Positions 42,835 to 52,904 are shown, numbered from the stretch's first letter. The stretch: DNA of 64,000 nt from Aquimarina mycalae (GCF_029906345.1 NZ_JARYGY010000004.1:62001-126000); one strand, 5' to 3'. The notes: a model not told the origin generated them from the sequence alone. Program-made: numbers and translations.

Positions 42835-45435
42835 TTGAAAGTTAACGTACAACATATCATCATCTCATTTTGTCTTTTGATTACATCATTGATGTATTCT
42901 CAACAAGCTATTATTCAAGGTACAGTAACAGATATAAGTAATAATAATATTGAAGGAGCAACGGTTATACTTTATGATGGATCTAACAATATGGTTGCAT
43001 ACACTATTACTAACCAAACAGGAGCATACACATTAGAAAATAAAATAGCTACAGGTTATCTAGTAGAGGTAACACATATTGCATTCAAAAAAGAGCGAAA
43101 ATCTATAACCAATATCCCAACGGATGGATCACACATCACTCTTGATTTTATATTAAAAGAAGACACTAACACTTTAAATGAAGTAATAATATTATCAGCC
43201 AACAAGGAAAATGATACTGTAAAATTAGATCTTAAAAAACTAAACCTTTTTGATGACAGTTCTCTTAAGGATATTCTAAAAAAGATTCCTAATTTTCGTT
43301 TGAGTGATGATGGAACTATTATTTACAAAGGAAAAAGCATTAATAAAATTCTTGTAAACGAAAAAGAATCTTTTGTTAATCAAAATAGTATTGCGCTAGA
43401 AAGTATCGAAAATAAAATCATCGATGGAATCAGTATCGTAAACAATTACAAAGATGACTTCTCACTAGATTTTGATGAGATCGAAGAAACCGTTCTTAAT
43501 ATAAACACCAAAAAAAGTACTCAAAATATTATCAATGGATCTATAGAAGCCAGATACGGTGTAAAAAATAAATATGACATCAAAGCAAATGGACTTCTAT
43601 TCTCAAAAAATGTAAATGCATTTTTAACCAATAACACTAACAATATTGGGGAAAACATAACTCAAATAAAAGAAATCAGTGCTATATTTAGTGAAAATCA
43701 AGCTTTTTCTCCCTATCAAGCCAGTGCTTTAAATATCCTATTTTCTTCAAACGAAAATCTAAAAAAAGATTTTTTTACGAATACCAACTTAACATTACGA
43801 AATCAAAGTAAGCGTTTAAAAACTTCAGCAGTTTTTTATTATATCGCTCCGAATAGATTAAATAGTATCATAAACAATATTGCTACTATCGATGGAACAT
43901 CTTTGCTAAATAGTGAAAGTACAACCAAGTCCAAAGCTAGTTCTTTATTAGGTGCAGGATCATTAGCTTATAAATTAACAAACAAAACTATTCTATCATA
44001 TAGTATAAATGGTAATCTAATTGACAACAAAAATACTAATAACATCACAAATCAATTATTTGATAATGGCTTGCCCAATAATACCAACACCATCATATCT
44101 AATAATTTTTATGATACCTCTTCATTACTTAACCAACTCTCATTTACAAGTAAACTTAGAAAAAATCTAATTTTCGACACTAGAATAAATCTCTATCAAG
44201 AGACTAACAATCTGTTAAATGATTATAACATCAATACTAATGAGTTTACAGATGCACAAGATTATAAATACAATAAAGATAATGTAAAGAGCTCAACATA
44301 TCTTAAATATAGATTGACCGATCAATTTATTTCTAAATTAACCTTTGACTATACTAATCTCGAAGAAAGACTTAAGGATCGCACTTCTGAAACAGAGGTA
44401 ATCTCTCGAGAAATGAATGATTACAATATAAATCTAGATTTTTCTGGAAACGATCTATTTAAAAAAGTAGAGTATAACCTATCAATATCATTAAATAATG
44501 TAAGTAATAGCACCTCGTTACTCGACACTAAGAATTCAACGTTCATTCCTATTACATTTTTTACAGCATATGAAAACAAATTGAACAGAATATCTTTCGA
44601 ATACAATAGAATCAGGAGTTTTAATAATCTAGAATCAGGAATAAACACCATACAACCATTTAATCAATTGGTTATGGGAAATATCGATTTCCCAAGTATG
44701 TTTAGCACCTCTAACGAATTTTCTACTCGATATAGCTATAATAGTATTTTTGACGGTACATCCTACTCCTTATCATTTTCTTATAATACGCGCAGTGATA
44801 TTTTAAAAAAATATTTTTTACAACTTACGAATGGTATATCGGAGTTTGGTCTTTTCAATGCCTCGTCATCTAAGGATTTTACAATTGCTGGAAACTATTC
44901 CAAAACATTTTTCCAAATTGATTATCCTACCAAAGTTGACTTATCACTTTCTTATACTAGAGATTTCTACCCTTTTATTATAAATAACGAAATGATCGAT
45001 GTTAGAGATACTAAAGTTTCTCCAAAATTTAAATTGGAAACCATTACTGACAACTTATTGAATTTTAGCATTTCTTCAAGGTTTTCTTTCATTACTAATG
45101 ATGCTCAAAGTACAAGTTACGATGCTGTATATAATAGTAATTCAGCTTCTGTTTTATTAAAAAACAAAAACTGGAGTGGAAATCTCACCTTTCTTTATGA
45201 CAATAATAAAATTAATGACATTACATACTCTAGAAAGAACATCAATTTCGACATCTCCTATACAATAAATAAAATCACTTTTTCTGCAGAGGCCAGACAT
45301 ATTGGAGAGTTATTATCTTTAATAAATAATGATTCATATAACTCACAATTTAATCTGTCTGATGGGATCAGTAGTTTAACTATTAATAATCAATCACTCA
45401 ATTATTTAATACTTGGTATTAAATATAAATTATAA
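42835..45435 (+). CDS. Outer-membrane beta-barrel protein with carboxypeptidase-like regulatory domain
   Basis: The 866-residue protein has a signal peptide ending MYSQQ, a carboxypeptidase-regulatory-like domain (residues about 25-110, IIQGTVTDISNNNIEGATV), a plug-like region, and a long barrel ending in a hydrophobic strand. It resembles TonB-dependent receptors but lacks a clear TonB box, as in other Bacteroidetes barrels encoded next to GLPGLI proteins. The start appears to be TTG at 42835; a TAA precedes it in frame and no ATG is available before the signal peptide. It heads the putative export or resistance operon. Confidence 0.85.
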   Translation: MKVNVQHIIISFCLLITSLMYSQQAIIQGTVTDISNNNIEGATVILYDGSNNMVAYTITNQTGAYTLENKIATGYLVEVTHIAFKKERKSITNIPTDGSHITLDFILKEDTNTLNEVIILSANKENDTVKLDLKKLNLFDDSSLKDILKKIPNFRLSDDGTIIYKGKSINKILVNEKESFVNQNSIALESIENKIIDGISIVNNYKDDFSLDFDEIEETVLNINTKKSTQNIINGSIEARYGVKNKYDIKANGLLFSKNVNAFLTNNTNNIGENITQIKEISAIFSENQAFSPYQASALNILFSSNENLKKDFFTNTNLTLRNQSKRLKTSAVFYYIAPNRLNSIINNIATIDGTSLLNSESTTKSKASSLLGAGSLAYKLTNKTILSYSINGNLIDNKNTNNITNQLFDNGLPNNTNTIISNNFYDTSSLLNQLSFTSKLRKNLIFDTRINLYQETNNLLNDYNINTNEFTDAQDYKYNKDNVKSSTYLKYRLTDQFISKLTFDYTNLEERLKDRTSETEVISREMNDYNINLDFSGNDLFKKVEYNLSISLNNVSNSTSLLDTKNSTFIPITFFTAYENKLNRISFEYNRIRSFNNLESGINTIQPFNQLVMGNIDFPSMFSTSNEFSTRYSYNSIFDGTSYSLSFSYNTRSDILKKYFLQLTNGISEFGLFNASSSKDFTIAGNYSKTFFQIDYPTKVDLSLSYTRDFYPFIINNEMIDVRDTKVSPKFKLETITDNLLNFSISSRFSFITNDAQSTSYDAVYNSNSASVLLKNKNWSGNLTFLYDNNKINDITYSRKNINFDISYTINKITFSAEARHIGELLSLINNDSYNSQFNLSDGISSLTINNQSLNYLILGIKYKL

Positions 45436-45454
45436 ATCTTAAAACTTTATTATT

Positions 45455-46189
45455 ATGAAAACTTCACAATTATTTTCCGCCATCATCTTATGTATGATTT
45501 TCACTTTCAGTGTTAAAGCGCAGCAAAAAGAAAAAACAATTCTTAAAGTTTCTTATACCACAAGTAACGTTTCTGACTTTTTAATAGGATCTCTTAAAGC
45601 TCAAATTAAAGATCCTGCTCAATATTCTAAAGTTCTGAATAAAATATCCGCATACAAAATATACCATACGCTATATCAAAATCTAAAAACTAAAGAATCT
45701 GTTTATATTTTAGATTCGGTTAGTGCTGTAAAAGGTATGAGTACTGTAGGTCACGCATCATACACTTTTAAAGATTCAAAAAAAGAGCTTTTTGGAAAAG
45801 AAAACTTTATGGGTAAAGAGTTTAGATTTAAAGGCGAATCAGAAAATCTTAAGTGGAAAATATCTAACGAAACCAAAGAAATTAATGGATACAACAGTAG
45901 AAAAGCTATTTTAGAAAGTAACCCTGATATTTATGTTTGGTTTACAACCGATATTCCAGTTAATGCAGGTCCGTATATCTACTATGGATTACCTGGATTA
46001 GTACTAGAGTCTAATAGCTTTTTTCAATCAATTACTGCTTCTTCTATTTCTTACAGTCAAGAAAATATTTTTAAAGAACAACTTGCTTCTATTGAACAAG
46101 AAATTAAAAAAAGTAATGATGTTACCCTAAAAGAAGTAATTGTAAAAAAGGAAAATTTCAAAAGAATGGCAGAAAAAGGAAAGAGTTAA
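45455..46189 (+). CDS. GLPGLI family protein
   Basis: The 244-residue protein has a signal peptide ending VKAQQ and the name-giving motif GPYIYYGLPGLVLE around residue 177, with WFTTDIPVNAGP before it. GLPGLI proteins are periplasmic proteins of Bacteroidetes, usually encoded beside an outer-membrane barrel with a carboxypeptidase-like domain, as here. Their function is unknown. It follows the barrel gene by 19 nt. Confidence 0.92.
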   Translation: MKTSQLFSAIILCMIFTFSVKAQQKEKTILKVSYTTSNVSDFLIGSLKAQIKDPAQYSKVLNKISAYKIYHTLYQNLKTKESVYILDSVSAVKGMSTVGHASYTFKDSKKELFGKENFMGKEFRFKGESENLKWKISNETKEINGYNSRKAILESNPDIYVWFTTDIPVNAGPYIYYGLPGLVLESNSFFQSITASSISYSQENIFKEQLASIEQEIKKSNDVTLKEVIVKKENFKRMAEKGKS

Positions 46190-46227
46190 TCTCTCTTTCT
46201 TTTTTTGCTAACCCATAACAATAAACT

Positions 46228-47091
46228 ATGATGACTTTAGAAATTAAAAACGTATCTAAACGATATGCTGCGAATAAATTCGGATTAAAGGATTATTCTC
46301 TTACAATCTCCAGTGGAATATTAGGTTTGCTAGGTCCTAATGGAGCAGGAAAATCAACCTTGTTAAAGATTATATCTACGATCAGTAAACCTTCTGAAGG
46401 AACTATATTTTTTAATCAAAAAAACATAGTAAAAAAACCCAATTACATCCGTAATGTTCTTGGATACCTTCCTCAAGAGTTTGGCGTATATCCTAATCTA
46501 AACGCATACGAATTCCTAGAATATATTGCAGCCATGAAAGGAGTAGGAGGAAGTGATTTAAGGCAAAAAATTGAACGCCTTATTGAAGAAACCAACCTTT
46601 CAGAAGTAGCAAAAAGTCATCTAAGTACGTATTCTGGAGGAATGATACAAAGAATAGGTATCGCTCAAGCTTTATTAAATGATCCAAAAATTTTGATCCT
46701 AGATGAACCAACTGTTGGATTAGATCCAGAAGAAAGATTACGGTTTAGAGATCTAATTTCAGAATTATCAAATGATAGAATTATTATTTTATCATCACAC
46801 ATCGTTTCTGACATAGAAACTATAGCGGATCAGGTAGTTATCATGAACAAAGGGCAGCTAATTACTAAAGGAACTCAAGAAGATATTATGAATCAAGTAC
46901 AGGACAAGGTCTATGAAACTGTAATAAAACAATCCGAGCTTAAAAACTTTAAAAATGACTACAAAACAATTAGTTCTTTTCGAGTAGAGAATGGTTACAG
47001 AATACGATTCATTTCTGAAAACACAACTCATGTATATGATAAGGTTACCCCAACTCTGGAAGACGCATATATCTATCTAAACCAAAAATAA
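46228..47091 (+). CDS. ABC transporter ATP-binding protein
   Basis: The 287-residue protein has Walker A GPNGAGKSTLL, the Q-loop LPQEFGVYPNL, the signature YSGGMIQRIGIAQAL, Walker B ILILDEPTVGLDPEE and the switch histidine in LSSHIVSD. It is the ATPase of an ABC-2 type export or resistance system, of the bacitracin or lantibiotic-immunity kind (BcrA-like). It pairs with the permease gene 4 nt downstream. Control by the PadR palindrome is inferred. Confidence 0.95.
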   Translation: MMTLEIKNVSKRYAANKFGLKDYSLTISSGILGLLGPNGAGKSTLLKIISTISKPSEGTIFFNQKNIVKKPNYIRNVLGYLPQEFGVYPNLNAYEFLEYIAAMKGVGGSDLRQKIERLIEETNLSEVAKSHLSTYSGGMIQRIGIAQALLNDPKILILDEPTVGLDPEERLRFRDLISELSNDRIIILSSHIVSDIETIADQVVIMNKGQLITKGTQEDIMNQVQDKVYETVIKQSELKNFKNDYKTISSFRVENGYRIRFISENTTHVYDKVTPTLEDAYIYLNQK

Positions 47092-47095
47092 CGAT

Positions 47096-48640
47096 ATGGG
47101 GTTATTATTGAAAATTATTAAAGCAAACTATTTTCAGCACATTAGAAGTTATTCTTTTCTGATAACTCTTGCACTTAGTTTATATGCAGCATATGCATTT
47201 ATCCCTTCACCAGACGCCAATTATACTACCATAAGATTTGGAGATTTTATCGGAAGCTATAATTCTACTTGGATCGGATATGTTACCGCACTTATGACCA
47301 GTGTTTTTTTATCATTATTTGGTTATTTTTTAGTAAGCGGAAGTATTAAACGAGATACTGATTTACATTTGGGGCAAATCATTGCTACCACAAAAATCAA
47401 AAACTACAAATATTTGCTTGCTAAAACGTTTAGTAACTTTTTAGTGTTACTTACTATGGTAATAGTTATTATGTTGATGAGTATCGTTTTACAATATCTA
47501 TACGGAAGTGAATTCGATTTTAATATAAAAAGTTTCCTGCTACCATATCTTGTGATTACACTTCCATCTGTTTTTTTCATTGCTTCAACAGCTGTAATTA
47601 CAGAAGTTTTTTTAAGTAGGGTACGAATTGCTCAATATTTAGTATTCGTATTCTTGTTTTTTTGTATGTTATTTATTCCTGAGAAAAAAGGTTCTGAAAA
47701 CATCGATCTTTTTGGTTTTAAGTACACAACCATGGTCATGGAAAACCAGTTAAACAACCAAGTTCAAGCTAAAAATACAGAATTATCCATCGGATTCATT
47801 AAGAAAACAAACAATGACAAAATCAAGCTAGTAAATTTTGAACCCATTCATTTTTCTGATTCGTTTTTAATGTATCGTTTTTCTTGGATCCTATTAGGCT
47901 TGGGATTAGTTCTTTTTTCATCAATATTTTTTCATCGTTTTAATGTTGGTAGCGACAAATTAATTATTGACGATCCACAAGAATCTAACACAGAGTTAAA
48001 GAGTGCAAGACTGCAACTTGCTCCTTGGATACAAAAAAAGCAAACCGTTTTTAGTATTATCCCAGTTCTTAAAGTAGAGCTGATAATGCTCATTAGAGGA
48101 GGTGCTAAATGGCTCAATACTCTAAGTGTTTTTTTAATGCTCGGAATGATAGTAAGTGCTACTGATACAGGACATAAGTTCCTACTACCTATATTATGGT
48201 TTTTACAAGTTCCTCGATGGTCAAACTTAATAACTAAAGACACTGAGTATCGTACATTTTATTTTATTTATTCATCTTATAAACCTTTAGATAGAATTTT
48301 TGCAGGAAGAATAATCGCTGGAATCTTCTCAGCAATTATGCTAGCATCTCCATTATTGATTATAGCTATCATCACAGGGAATCTTACATCATTTATCAAT
48401 ATAATTCTGGGTGCTGTTTTCATAATTTCGCTATCAACATTTATGGGAGTGATCTCTCAATCTTCAAAACTATTTGAAGTCTCATTTTTATTAATAACGT
48501 ATTTTAATATCAATCTAATTTCATTCACCGACTATTATGGTGCGTTACATTCATCAATTTATCACGTATTTATCATGACGGTAGTTAATCTCACTCTATT
48601 ATCGATTTCTTATTTACTTTTAAAAAGACGTAACTTATGA
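47096..48640 (+). CDS. ABC-2 type transporter permease
   Basis: The 514-residue protein has about ten to twelve hydrophobic helices in two groups with a polar region at about 235-320. It is typical of large ABC-2 permeases in Bacteroidetes. It forms the channel with the ATPase encoded 4 nt upstream. Its stop overlaps the DCC gene start by 4 nt. The cargo is not deducible; a peptide or lipid is plausible from the neighbours. Confidence 0.85.
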   Translation: MGLLLKIIKANYFQHIRSYSFLITLALSLYAAYAFIPSPDANYTTIRFGDFIGSYNSTWIGYVTALMTSVFLSLFGYFLVSGSIKRDTDLHLGQIIATTKIKNYKYLLAKTFSNFLVLLTMVIVIMLMSIVLQYLYGSEFDFNIKSFLLPYLVITLPSVFFIASTAVITEVFLSRVRIAQYLVFVFLFFCMLFIPEKKGSENIDLFGFKYTTMVMENQLNNQVQAKNTELSIGFIKKTNNDKIKLVNFEPIHFSDSFLMYRFSWILLGLGLVLFSSIFFHRFNVGSDKLIIDDPQESNTELKSARLQLAPWIQKKQTVFSIIPVLKVELIMLIRGGAKWLNTLSVFLMLGMIVSATDTGHKFLLPILWFLQVPRWSNLITKDTEYRTFYFIYSSYKPLDRIFAGRIIAGIFSAIMLASPLLIIAIITGNLTSFINIILGAVFIISLSTFMGVISQSSKLFEVSFLLITYFNINLISFTDYYGALHSSIYHVFIMTVVNLTLLSISYLLLKRRNL

Positions 48641-49056
48641 CTGATCTAGAAACCAGTTTACAAAATAAATCGATTATTATTTACGATGGGGTTTGTGGTT
48701 TTTGTAATAAATCAGTACAGTTTATATTACAAAACAAACCTAACTCTGAGATTCGTTTTATAGCATTTCAATCAGAGATTGCTAAAGAATTAATGGCAAA
48801 AAAAGAGATCAAAACAGATATGAGTTCTATTTTATTGGTTGAAAATGGAAAACTCTACTCCAAATCTTCTGCTGTATTAAAAGTTTTAAATAAGCTTAAT
48901 ACCCGATGGAAGTATTTATACTATTTCATTATAATACCTGCTCCGATAAGGGATTTTTGTTATTCTATAATAGCTAAGTATCGATATATTATTATGGGGT
49001 CTTCTGATCAATGTAGATTATTAACTAAAGAAGAACGTGTTTTCTTCTTAGAATAA
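48637..49056 (+). CDS. DCC family thiol-disulfide oxidoreductase-like protein (DUF393)
   Basis: The 139-residue protein begins with IIIYDGVCGFCNKSVQF, the DxxCxxC motif of the DCC family, and has a thioredoxin-like pattern (IRFIAFQSEIAKEL) and the tail RDFCYSIIAKYRY. DCC proteins are often fused to, or encoded with, HTTM membrane proteins; an HTTM-like gene is in this cluster. It has no signal peptide. It is coupled to the ABC permease gene. The reaction is not established. Confidence 0.9.
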   Translation: MTDLETSLQNKSIIIYDGVCGFCNKSVQFILQNKPNSEIRFIAFQSEIAKELMAKKEIKTDMSSILLVENGKLYSKSSAVLKVLNKLNTRWKYLYYFIIIPAPIRDFCYSIIAKYRYIIMGSSDQCRLLTKEERVFFLE

Positions 49057-49083
49057 ATTCTGATAAAGTTTATCTTTATCCCG

Positions 49084-49563
49084 ATGTATCAAAAACCACC
49101 TGAATCCATAACAGTTACAGAGGCTACAAAAAAAATGGAGCATTACTGCGCTTATCAGGAACGTTGCCATAAAGATATCAGTGATAAGTTAAAAACCATG
49201 AAATTGATTCCTGAGGCAAAAGAAAAAATCATTTTACATCTTCTAGAACATAATTTCTTAAACGAAGAACGCTTTGCTAAAAGTTTTGCCAGAGGAAAAT
49301 TTAGAATTAAGAAATGGGGAAAACAGCGGATTGTCAGAGAATTAAAGTTTAGACAAATTTCTGAATATAATATAAAGACTGCTTTAAAGGAAATCTCGGA
49401 AACTGATTATTTAGAAACTTTTCATGAGCTGGCAGAAAAGAAGTTTGCATCAATAGCTGAAGTAAACATTTATAAAAAAAGAAAAAAACTGATTGATTAT
49501 CTTCTCTACAGAGGATGGGAAAATCAATTGGTTTTTGAAAAGGCTAATGAGCTTTCTGCCTAA
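49084..49563 (+). CDS. recX: Regulatory protein RecX
   Basis: The 159-residue protein has the three-helix RecX repeats: AYQERCHKDISDKLKTM, FLNEERFAKSFARGKFRIKKWGKQRI and IKTALKEISETDY. RecX modulates RecA filaments. No recA is next to it. It lies 27 nt after the DCC gene and overlaps the convergent cupin gene by 4 nt. Confidence 0.93.
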   Translation: MYQKPPESITVTEATKKMEHYCAYQERCHKDISDKLKTMKLIPEAKEKIILHLLEHNFLNEERFAKSFARGKFRIKKWGKQRIVRELKFRQISEYNIKTALKEISETDYLETFHELAEKKFASIAEVNIYKKRKKLIDYLLYRGWENQLVFEKANELSA

Positions 49564-50426
49564 ATCGAATTCTTCCTATTCGTTCTTCTAATAGCAACTG
49601 TATTCTTATAATCTATCCATTTCTGACCTCTTATCCTTCGCATAATATTATCAAAATAACGCATAAAAAACACATTATACGAACCTTGCGCTAAGTGCCC
49701 AAATTGCGTAGCCATTGCTCGTATACTCATAGAAAATCCTGGAGTAAGATAAGTCATATGATGCCAATATCCTTCTGGCATATATAACGTTTCTCCGTGT
49801 GAAAGATTAGCTACATAGCCTTTCGCTTTTTTAAGAGCTGGCCATCTCTCTAAATCTGGATTTGTAAAATCAATATCCTGATGTGCAATTAAAGCATAAG
49901 GAACTTTATATAAATATTTAGTTTGTGAAGGCGGAAACAAAATACATTGTTTTTCTCCATGAAAATGAAAATGAAGAATATTTCCTAAATCAATATCATA
50001 ATGCATAAATACCTTAGAACCTCCTCCGCCAAAAAACAAGTAAGGCATTTTTTTTAGCAACCTTAATCCTATCTCGGGATATGAATAATCTTGCCTAAGT
50101 TTTGGCACTTCCTTTAATAAATTATATAAAAAGATTCTGTAATTAGTGGGTTGTGAATTTAGCAAATCTACATACTCACTCATTTTCATGCTGGTATGAG
50201 GTTCATTAAACTTAAACTTAGAATTTATCGGTCTATCATCAAATAATGGTACTGTTTTATCACCAGCGACTTCATTAATATAATCCAGATTCCATTTCTT
50301 ATAGGCAGGCCAATCTTCTATTAACTTTTCAATAACCACAGGTTTTTGTGGCAGAAAGTAATCTTTAAGAAATTCTTCTTTAGTGATTGTCTCGACTCTT
50401 GGTATTTGCTCTAAATTTAATTCCAC
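49560..50426 (-). CDS. Cupin-like (JmjC-type) protein
   Basis: The 288-residue protein begins with VETITKEEFLKDYFLPQKPVVIEK in two blocks, a cupin_8 start. The metal site appears as HYDIDLGN (HxD) and a later histidine in YWHHMTYL, with the 2-oxoglutarate-site region FPPSQTKYLY. It is probably an Fe(II)/2-oxoglutarate oxygenase acting on a protein. The substrate is unknown. It lies between recX and bioB with no close operon partner. Confidence 0.88.
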   Translation of the reverse strand: MELNLEQIPRVETITKEEFLKDYFLPQKPVVIEKLIEDWPAYKKWNLDYINEVAGDKTVPLFDDRPINSKFKFNEPHTSMKMSEYVDLLNSQPTNYRIFLYNLLKEVPKLRQDYSYPEIGLRLLKKMPYLFFGGGGSKVFMHYDIDLGNILHFHFHGEKQCILFPPSQTKYLYKVPYALIAHQDIDFTNPDLERWPALKKAKGYVANLSHGETLYMPEGYWHHMTYLTPGFSMSIRAMATQFGHLAQGSYNVFFMRYFDNIMRRIRGQKWIDYKNTVAIRRTNRKNSI

Positions 50427-50478
50427 TGACTATGAAATAATTCTAACACCTTATTTTCTAAGATTGTTAACCTCACAA

Positions 50479-51582
50479 TTATTTATTGAGTATGGCTTCT
50501 TTACCTTTTTGCTTAGCTATTTCGTTCTTTTCGATAGTATGATCTGGTCTAGACCATTTTGGTTTTTCTCCCTTAGCTTCAAACCTAGAATCTTCTGCCT
50601 CTACTGTATCAGGTTGTGCCTTTTTTACAAAAGGTTTTTGAGGATTAAGTCCTAGTTTTTTAAACATTTCCATATCCTGGTTTACATCAGGATTAGGAGT
50701 TGTTAATAATTTATCTCCAGCAAAAATAGAATTAGCTCCAGCAAAAAAGCACATTGCCTGTCCTTCTCTACTCATCTCTGTTCTACCAGCAGATAATCTT
50801 ACTTGTGTTTGTGGCATCACAATTCTGGTTGTAGCAACCATTCTAATCATATCCCAAATTTCTACGGGTGTTTGATCCTCCATAGGTGTTCCATCTACAG
50901 CTACCAATGCATTAATAGGTACAGATTCTGGTTGTGGGTTTAATTTCGCTAAAGCCACTAACATTCCAGCTCTATCCTCAGTTTTCTCACCCATTCCAAT
51001 AATACCACCACTACATACAGTAACGTTTGTTTTACGAACATTATCTATTGTCTGTAAACGATCTTCAAAACCTCTGGTTGAGATTACTTCTTTGTAATAC
51101 TCTTCTGAGGTATCCAGATTATGGTTATATGCATACAAACCTGCCTCGGCAAGTCGTTGTGCTTGATTTTCTGTAATCATTCCTAAGGTACAACATACCT
51201 CCATTTCTAATTTATTGATTGTACGTACCATTTCTAATACGTTATCAAATTCTGGTCCATCCTTTACATTTCTCCAAGCAGCTCCCATACATACTCTAGA
51301 ACTACCAGATGCTTTAGCACGTAATGCTTGCGCTTTTACTTGCTGTACACTCATTAAATCATTCCCCTCAATATCTGTATGGTATCTTGCCGCTTGTGGG
51401 CAATATCCACAATCTTCAGGGCATCCTCCTGTCTTGATAGACAATAAAGTAGAAACCTGTACAGTATTAGGGTCGTGATATTCTCTATGGATAGTTGCTG
51501 CTTCATACAGCAATTCCATTAATGGTTTATTATAAATATCTAGTATTTCCTGCGATGTCCAATCGTGTCTAATAACGCTCAT
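50479..51582 (-). CDS. bioB: Biotin synthase BioB
   Basis: The 367-residue radical SAM protein has CPEDCGYCPQA (CxxxCxxC), VCMGAAWRN, and the conserved ETSGGVC-like block TVCSGGIIGMGE, and ends in a charged tail of about 40 residues. It inserts sulfur in dethiobiotin. A near-consensus promoter lies upstream. It is separated from the other biotin genes by the ketoacyl synthase and four unrelated genes. Confidence 0.97.
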   Translation of the reverse strand: MSVIRHDWTSQEILDIYNKPLMELLYEAATIHREYHDPNTVQVSTLLSIKTGGCPEDCGYCPQAARYHTDIEGNDLMSVQQVKAQALRAKASGSSRVCMGAAWRNVKDGPEFDNVLEMVRTINKLEMEVCCTLGMITENQAQRLAEAGLYAYNHNLDTSEEYYKEVISTRGFEDRLQTIDNVRKTNVTVCSGGIIGMGEKTEDRAGMLVALAKLNPQPESVPINALVAVDGTPMEDQTPVEIWDMIRMVATTRIVMPQTQVRLSAGRTEMSREGQAMCFFAGANSIFAGDKLLTTPNPDVNQDMEMFKKLGLNPQKPFVKKAQPDTVEAEDSRFEAKGEKPKWSRPDHTIEKNEIAKQKGKEAILNK

Positions 51583-51604
51583 AAATTACTGGTATGTGAA
51601 TTTT

Positions 51605-51637
51605 CAAAAGTAATTGTTTAAAATCAAAAAACACAAA
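51605..51637 (-). promoter_or_regulatory. bioB promoter
   Basis: On the minus strand TTTG (51637-51634) and TACTTTTG (51612-51605) are separated by 21 nt, a fit to the Bacteroidetes consensus, with a start close to the ATG of bioB. Confidence 0.55.
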
Positions 51638-51688
51638 TTAGCTTTATCAAATTCAATAGTTTTAATAACAATCTATTTTTTTACTGCT

Positions 51689-52858
51689 TTATTTTTTCGG
51701 AGGTAACTCTAATAAAATACTTACCGCATTTCCTCCAAAACCTACTGCATTAACGATAATCTTATGTAATTTTTCAGGAATTCTTTTATGCTCTATAAAA
51801 GGGACTGGAATAAATTCCTGATGTTTCATCATCAAAATTGCCAGCTCCATACTTAGAATTCCACTAGCTCCAAAAGTGTGGCCAATTTTCCATTTATTTG
51901 TTGTCAATGCTGGGAGTTTTTCTCCAAAAACAGCCTCAATGGCATTATACTCTGCGATATCTCCTTTTACGGTTCCTGGAGCATGTAAAACTATTGCATC
52001 AACCTCATCTATAGCTGAAGTACCTAAAGCCATTTTCATAGATCTTTGGAAACAATCAGCATCTGTGGATATCGATATATTATGAGTTAAAGGTTCTGTG
52101 GCATATCCAATACCTGAGATTAACGCCAATGCATTCTTTTGAATACCATTTTCTAAACAAGCAATCCCAGCTCCTTCTCCAAGAAACATAGAGTTTCTGG
52201 TTTTGTTCCAATTCATCGCCTGACATGGATACATCGTTCCTTTCCCTGAGGCATAAATCTTTAAAGCTTTCATCTGAGCGATGGTAAAGGGAGTTAATGG
52301 CGCTTCACTTCCTCCTACCAAAAACTTATCGCTTAAACCTGATTGAATCCATGCAATACCATTTAATACTGCATGTAATGCGGTAGAACAAGTTATAGAG
52401 TGACTAATATCTGGACCTTTGGATCGTAAATCCTGAGCGATCCATGATGAAATATTACCAAGAGTAGTAGTAGGAGAACTCAATGTAGAAGATTGATTAG
52501 TTTCTAGAAATTCCTTATGATATTCTTCAAAAAGACCTGTTGCTCCTCTAGAAGAGCCTACATTAATTCCGAAATTAAACTCACCTTCCCAACTTGCTTC
52601 TTTTATCGCATTTCTTGCCGCAAAAATTGCAAACAAAACAGAATCATCCAACGGCGTATACTGGGAGTGCTCTTCTCTAAGTTTTTCAATTTCTTGTCTG
52701 GATGAAACATCTAATTTTGCAACAGGAGCCTGATTATCAGAAAAGTTTTCAAACGTAATCCGATGTGCTGATTCTTTGTATAAATTCCAAATCTCTTCGG
52801 CAGTAATCCCTAATGGAGAAATGGACGAAATTCCGGTTATAGATACAGGATTTTGCAA
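51689..52858 (-). CDS. Beta-ketoacyl-ACP synthase (thiolase fold)
   Basis: The 389-residue protein has the KAS nucleophile in SITCSTALHAVLNG, and the two histidines in VLHAPGTVKGD and GHTFGASGILS. It condenses malonyl-ACP with an acyl chain. It is not in a fatty-acid cluster; it lies just upstream of bioB on the same strand and near bioA, bioD and bioF. It may contribute to pimeloyl thioester synthesis. That is an inference from the location. Confidence 0.9.
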   Translation of the reverse strand: MQNPVSITGISSISPLGITAEEIWNLYKESAHRITFENFSDNQAPVAKLDVSSRQEIEKLREEHSQYTPLDDSVLFAIFAARNAIKEASWEGEFNFGINVGSSRGATGLFEEYHKEFLETNQSSTLSSPTTTLGNISSWIAQDLRSKGPDISHSITCSTALHAVLNGIAWIQSGLSDKFLVGGSEAPLTPFTIAQMKALKIYASGKGTMYPCQAMNWNKTRNSMFLGEGAGIACLENGIQKNALALISGIGYATEPLTHNISISTDADCFQRSMKMALGTSAIDEVDAIVLHAPGTVKGDIAEYNAIEAVFGEKLPALTTNKWKIGHTFGASGILSMELAILMMKHQEFIPVPFIEHKRIPEKLHKIIVNAVGFGGNAVSILLELPPKK

Positions 52859-52873
52859 TACTTAATTTTTCAG

Positions 52874-52904
52874 CAAATGTAGGGGTTTGTTAATTTTTGT
52901 TCAA
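52874..52904 (-). promoter_or_regulatory. Promoter of the ketoacyl synthase gene
   Basis: On the minus strand TTG (52904-52902), a 20-nt spacer and TACATTTG (52881-52874), with a predicted start about 9 nt before the ATG. Confidence 0.6.

Noticed and set aside
35283..49056. Search for lanthipeptide, YcaO or radical SAM maturation enzymes near the GG-leader peptide
   Set aside because: None was found in this region. The only radical SAM proteins in the window are ThiH, ThiC and BioB, which belong to vitamin synthesis.
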